A stretch of DNA of 14,093 nucleotides from an uncultured Oscillospiraceae bacterium (GTDB lineage: Bacteria > Bacillota > Clostridia > Oscillospirales > Oscillospiraceae). Where the stretch lies: contig CAKTQM010000041.1 in the NCBI GenBank assembly GCA_934597125.1, positions 1 to 14,093 of the forward strand. The letters are read 5' to 3'. The notes below the pieces were generated by a model. The model had not been told where the DNA came from. It searched no databases and saw only the letters and a list, made by a program, of their open reading frames with translations. Below, one piece after another: positions 12,231 through 14,093 of the stretch (positions within the stretch are counted from its first letter, which is position 1; every line of letters starts with the position of its first letter). Position numbers and translations under genes: made by a program.

Positions 12231-14093
12231 TTACACGGAGAACAGAATATCGGCATAGGTGGGGAAGGGCCAGTGCTGGGCACCGGTGATGGTCTCCAGC
12301 TGGTTGATGAGGGCGCTGGCCTTCTGGCGGCGGGCGTCCACCTCGTCACGGTAGTAGCAGGCGGCCTTGATGCCGCCGTCCATGGCGGGGGCCTTGGCGA
12401 TGGCGCGCTCCAGAGATTCGCAGGTGTCGTACAGCTTGCCGGAGAGGGTAGCCAGCTTCCGCAGGGTGGCCTCCTCCATTTTGGCGGACAGGGGGATGCC
12501 GCAGTTCTGCTTGTGGAACAGGGCGGTGGCCAGCTCGTCGGAGTACTTGCTGACGGCGGGCATGATCTGGCGGCGGGCCATATCCAGCAGGGTATTGCCC
12601 TCGATGGTCATGACCTTGCAGTAGTTCTCAAGATGGATGTTATAGCGGGCCTCCAGCTCGTCGCGGGTCAGGACGCCGTGGCGGCTGAACATGGCGATAT
12701 TTTTCTCAGCGATATAGGCGGGCAGGGCATCCACGGTGTTGCTCATGCAGCACAGGCCGCGGCGCTTGGCCTCGGCTACCCATTCGCTGCTGTAGCCGTT
12801 GCCGTTGAAGATGATGCGCTGGTGGGCGGCAAAGGTGTCGTGCAGCAGGGTCTGCAGGGCGGACTGAAAGTCCTTGGCCTGTTCCAGAATGTCCGCGAAC
12901 TGTTCCAGCTCCTCGGTCATGATGGTATTCAGCACAGCGCTGGGGCTGGCGATGGACTGGCTGGAGCCCAGCATGCGGAATTCGAACTTATTGCCGGTGA
13001 AGGCCAAGGGGGAGGTACGGTTCCGGTCGGTGGTGTCCTGGGGGATCTCCGGCAGGGTGTCCACGCCGATTTCCAAGCGGCGCTTGGTGACATCCACATA
13101 CTCGGTGCCCTGAATGATGGCGTCCAGAATGGCGGTCAGCTCGTCGCCCAGGAAGACAGACACGATGGCGGGAGGGGCCTCGTTGCCGCCGAGACGGCGG
13201 TCGTTGCCGGGGTAGGCCACGCAGCAGCGCAGCATATCCTGATATTCGTCCACGCCCTTGATGAAGGCCGCCAGAAACAGCAGGAACTGGGCGTTCTGGC
13301 TGGGGGTCTTGCCGGGCTTGAGGAGATTTTCTCCGGTGTCGGTCTGCAGAGACCAGTTGTCATGCTTGCCGCTGCCGTTGACGCCGGCGAAGGGCTTTTC
13401 ATGGAGCAGGCACACCAGATCGTGCCGCTCGGCCACGGTTTTCAGCATCTCCATGGTCAGCTGATTGTGGTCGCAGGCCACATTGGCGTTGCAGTAGACG
13501 GGAGCGTTCTCGTGCTGGGCGGGGGCCACCTCATTGTGCTCGGTCTTGGAGAATACGCCCAGCTTCCACAGCTCCATATCCAGCTCGTGCATAAAGGTGG
13601 CCACGCGGGGCTTGATGGCGCCGTAGTAGTGGTCGTCCAGCTCCTGCCCCTTGGGGGGCTTTGCGCCGAAGAGGGTGCGTCCGCACAGGCGCAGATCCTC
13701 ACGGCGGCGATAGTCCGCTTTGTCGATGAGGAAATACTCCTGCTCGGCTCCCACCTGGGGAACGACGTGCTGGGCCTCGGTGTTGCCGAACAGCCGCAGG
13801 ATGCGGATGCACTGCTGATCCAGGGCATGCATGGAGCGCAGCAGGGGCGTTTTCTTATCCAGCGTATTGCCGGAATAGGAGCAGAAAATAGTGGGGATGC
13901 ACAGGGTACGATCCTTCACAAAGGCGTAGGAGGTGGGATCCCAGGCGGTATAGCCCCGGGCTTCAAAGGTGGCCCGCAGGCCGCCGGAGGGGAAGCTGGA
14001 GGCGTCGGCCTCGCCGCGGCTCAGCTCCTTGCCGGACAGCTCCATCAGGATGCGGCCGTCTCCGGTGGGGGTGATGAAGCTGTCGTGCTTCTC
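12231..14093 (-). CDS. glnN: Type III glutamine synthetase (partial, N-terminus outside window)
   Basis: An ATP-dependent ammonia-glutamate ligase of the GSIII (GlnN) type. The frame is open from the stop at 12231 to the right edge (620 residues); GSIII proteins are about 700, so roughly 80-100 N-terminal residues are outside. The edge begins with [14 protein letters not shown], before the internal Met at 14045. GSIII features include [32 protein letters not shown], the central block [40 protein letters not shown] (ammonia/ATP pocket), [18 protein letters not shown], and [19 protein letters not shown] (Glu and Arg contacts). The length and these blocks separate it from the ~450-residue type I GlnA. 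GSIII is frequent in anaerobic Clostridia and Bacteroidota. C-ending codons dominate, as in tyrS. The promoter and any nitrogen control are outside the window; the terminator is at 12191-12225. Confidence 0.95.
   Translation of the reverse strand, partial: EKHDSFITPTGDGRILMELSGKELSRGEADASSFPSGGLRATFEARGYTAWDPTSYAFVKDRTLCIPTIFCSYSGNTLDKKTPLLRSMHALDQQCIRILRLFGNTEAQHVVPQVGAEQEYFLIDKADYRRREDLRLCGRTLFGAKPPKGQELDDHYYGAIKPRVATFMHELDMELWKLGVFSKTEHNEVAPAQHENAPVYCNANVACDHNQLTMEMLKTVAERHDLVCLLHEKPFAGVNGSGKHDNWSLQTDTGENLLKPGKTPSQNAQFLLFLAAFIKGVDEYQDMLRCCVAYPGNDRRLGGNEAPPAIVSVFLGDELTAILDAIIQGTEYVDVTKRRLEIGVDTLPEIPQDTTDRNRTSPLAFTGNKFEFRMLGSSQSIASPSAVLNTIMTEELEQFADILEQAKDFQSALQTLLHDTFAAHQRIIFNGNGYSSEWVAEAKRRGLCCMSNTVDALPAYIAEKNIAMFSRHGVLTRDELEARYNIHLENYCKVMTIEGNTLLDMARRQIMPAVSKYSDELATALFHKQNCGIPLSAKMEEATLRKLATLSGKLYDTCESLERAIAKAPAMDGGIKAACYYRDEVDARRQKASALINQLETITGAQHWPFPTYADILFSV

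Overview
This window looks like chromosome from a GC-rich member of the Bacillota, most likely an anaerobic Clostridia of the Oscillospirales type. That placement is an inference from strong AGGAGG-type ribosome binding sites, GTG/TTG starts, a tyrosyl T-box leader, a type III glutamine synthetase, and the dxs-tlyA-nadK-argR-recN gene order. I see no mobile element, CRISPR array, rRNA or tRNA.

Layout. (1) Bases 1-782, minus: a membrane-anchored XRE-type regulator, cut by the left edge. (2) 962-1669, plus: a TetR-like regulator expressed divergently from it and closed by a strong hairpin terminator. (3) About 1894-2605, plus: a roughly 700-nt stretch without a convincing protein. It has its own extended -10 promoter, many local hairpins and a 3' hairpin, and lies directly before a small four-helix membrane protein and dxs. 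This is the hallmark arrangement of OLE RNA (Ornate Large Extremophilic RNA) and its partner OapA, and it is the most notable content of the window. (4) 2609-8864, plus: oapA-dxs-tlyA-nadK-argR-recN, tightly packed with 4-8 nt overlaps or short gaps, apparently one operon headed by the OLE RNA. (5) 8865-9297: promoter plus a complete T-box leader with a UAC (Tyr) specifier, controlling tyrS (9298-10524). (6) An 18-bp perfect hairpin (10578-10617) serves as a shared terminator for tyrS and the convergent minus-strand pair: a CPBP-family membrane protein and a LURP-one-like protein, overlapping by 4 nt. (7) 12231-14093, minus: type III glutamine synthetase, cut by the right edge, with its own terminator.

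How the parts relate. The OLE operon joins a membrane-associated ribonucleoprotein (OLE RNA plus OapA) to isoprenoid precursor synthesis (Dxs), rRNA 2'-O-methylation (TlyA), NADP supply (NadK), arginine control (ArgR) and DNA repair (RecN). The dxs-tlyA-argR-recN order is an old Gram-positive arrangement. Here the usual upstream genes (folD/xseA/xseB/ispA) are absent from the window and OLE follows a terminated tetR gene, so the RNA probably heads its own transcript. tyrS and glutamine synthetase are separately controlled housekeeping genes. The two regulators at the left edge have no obvious targets in view except possibly each other.
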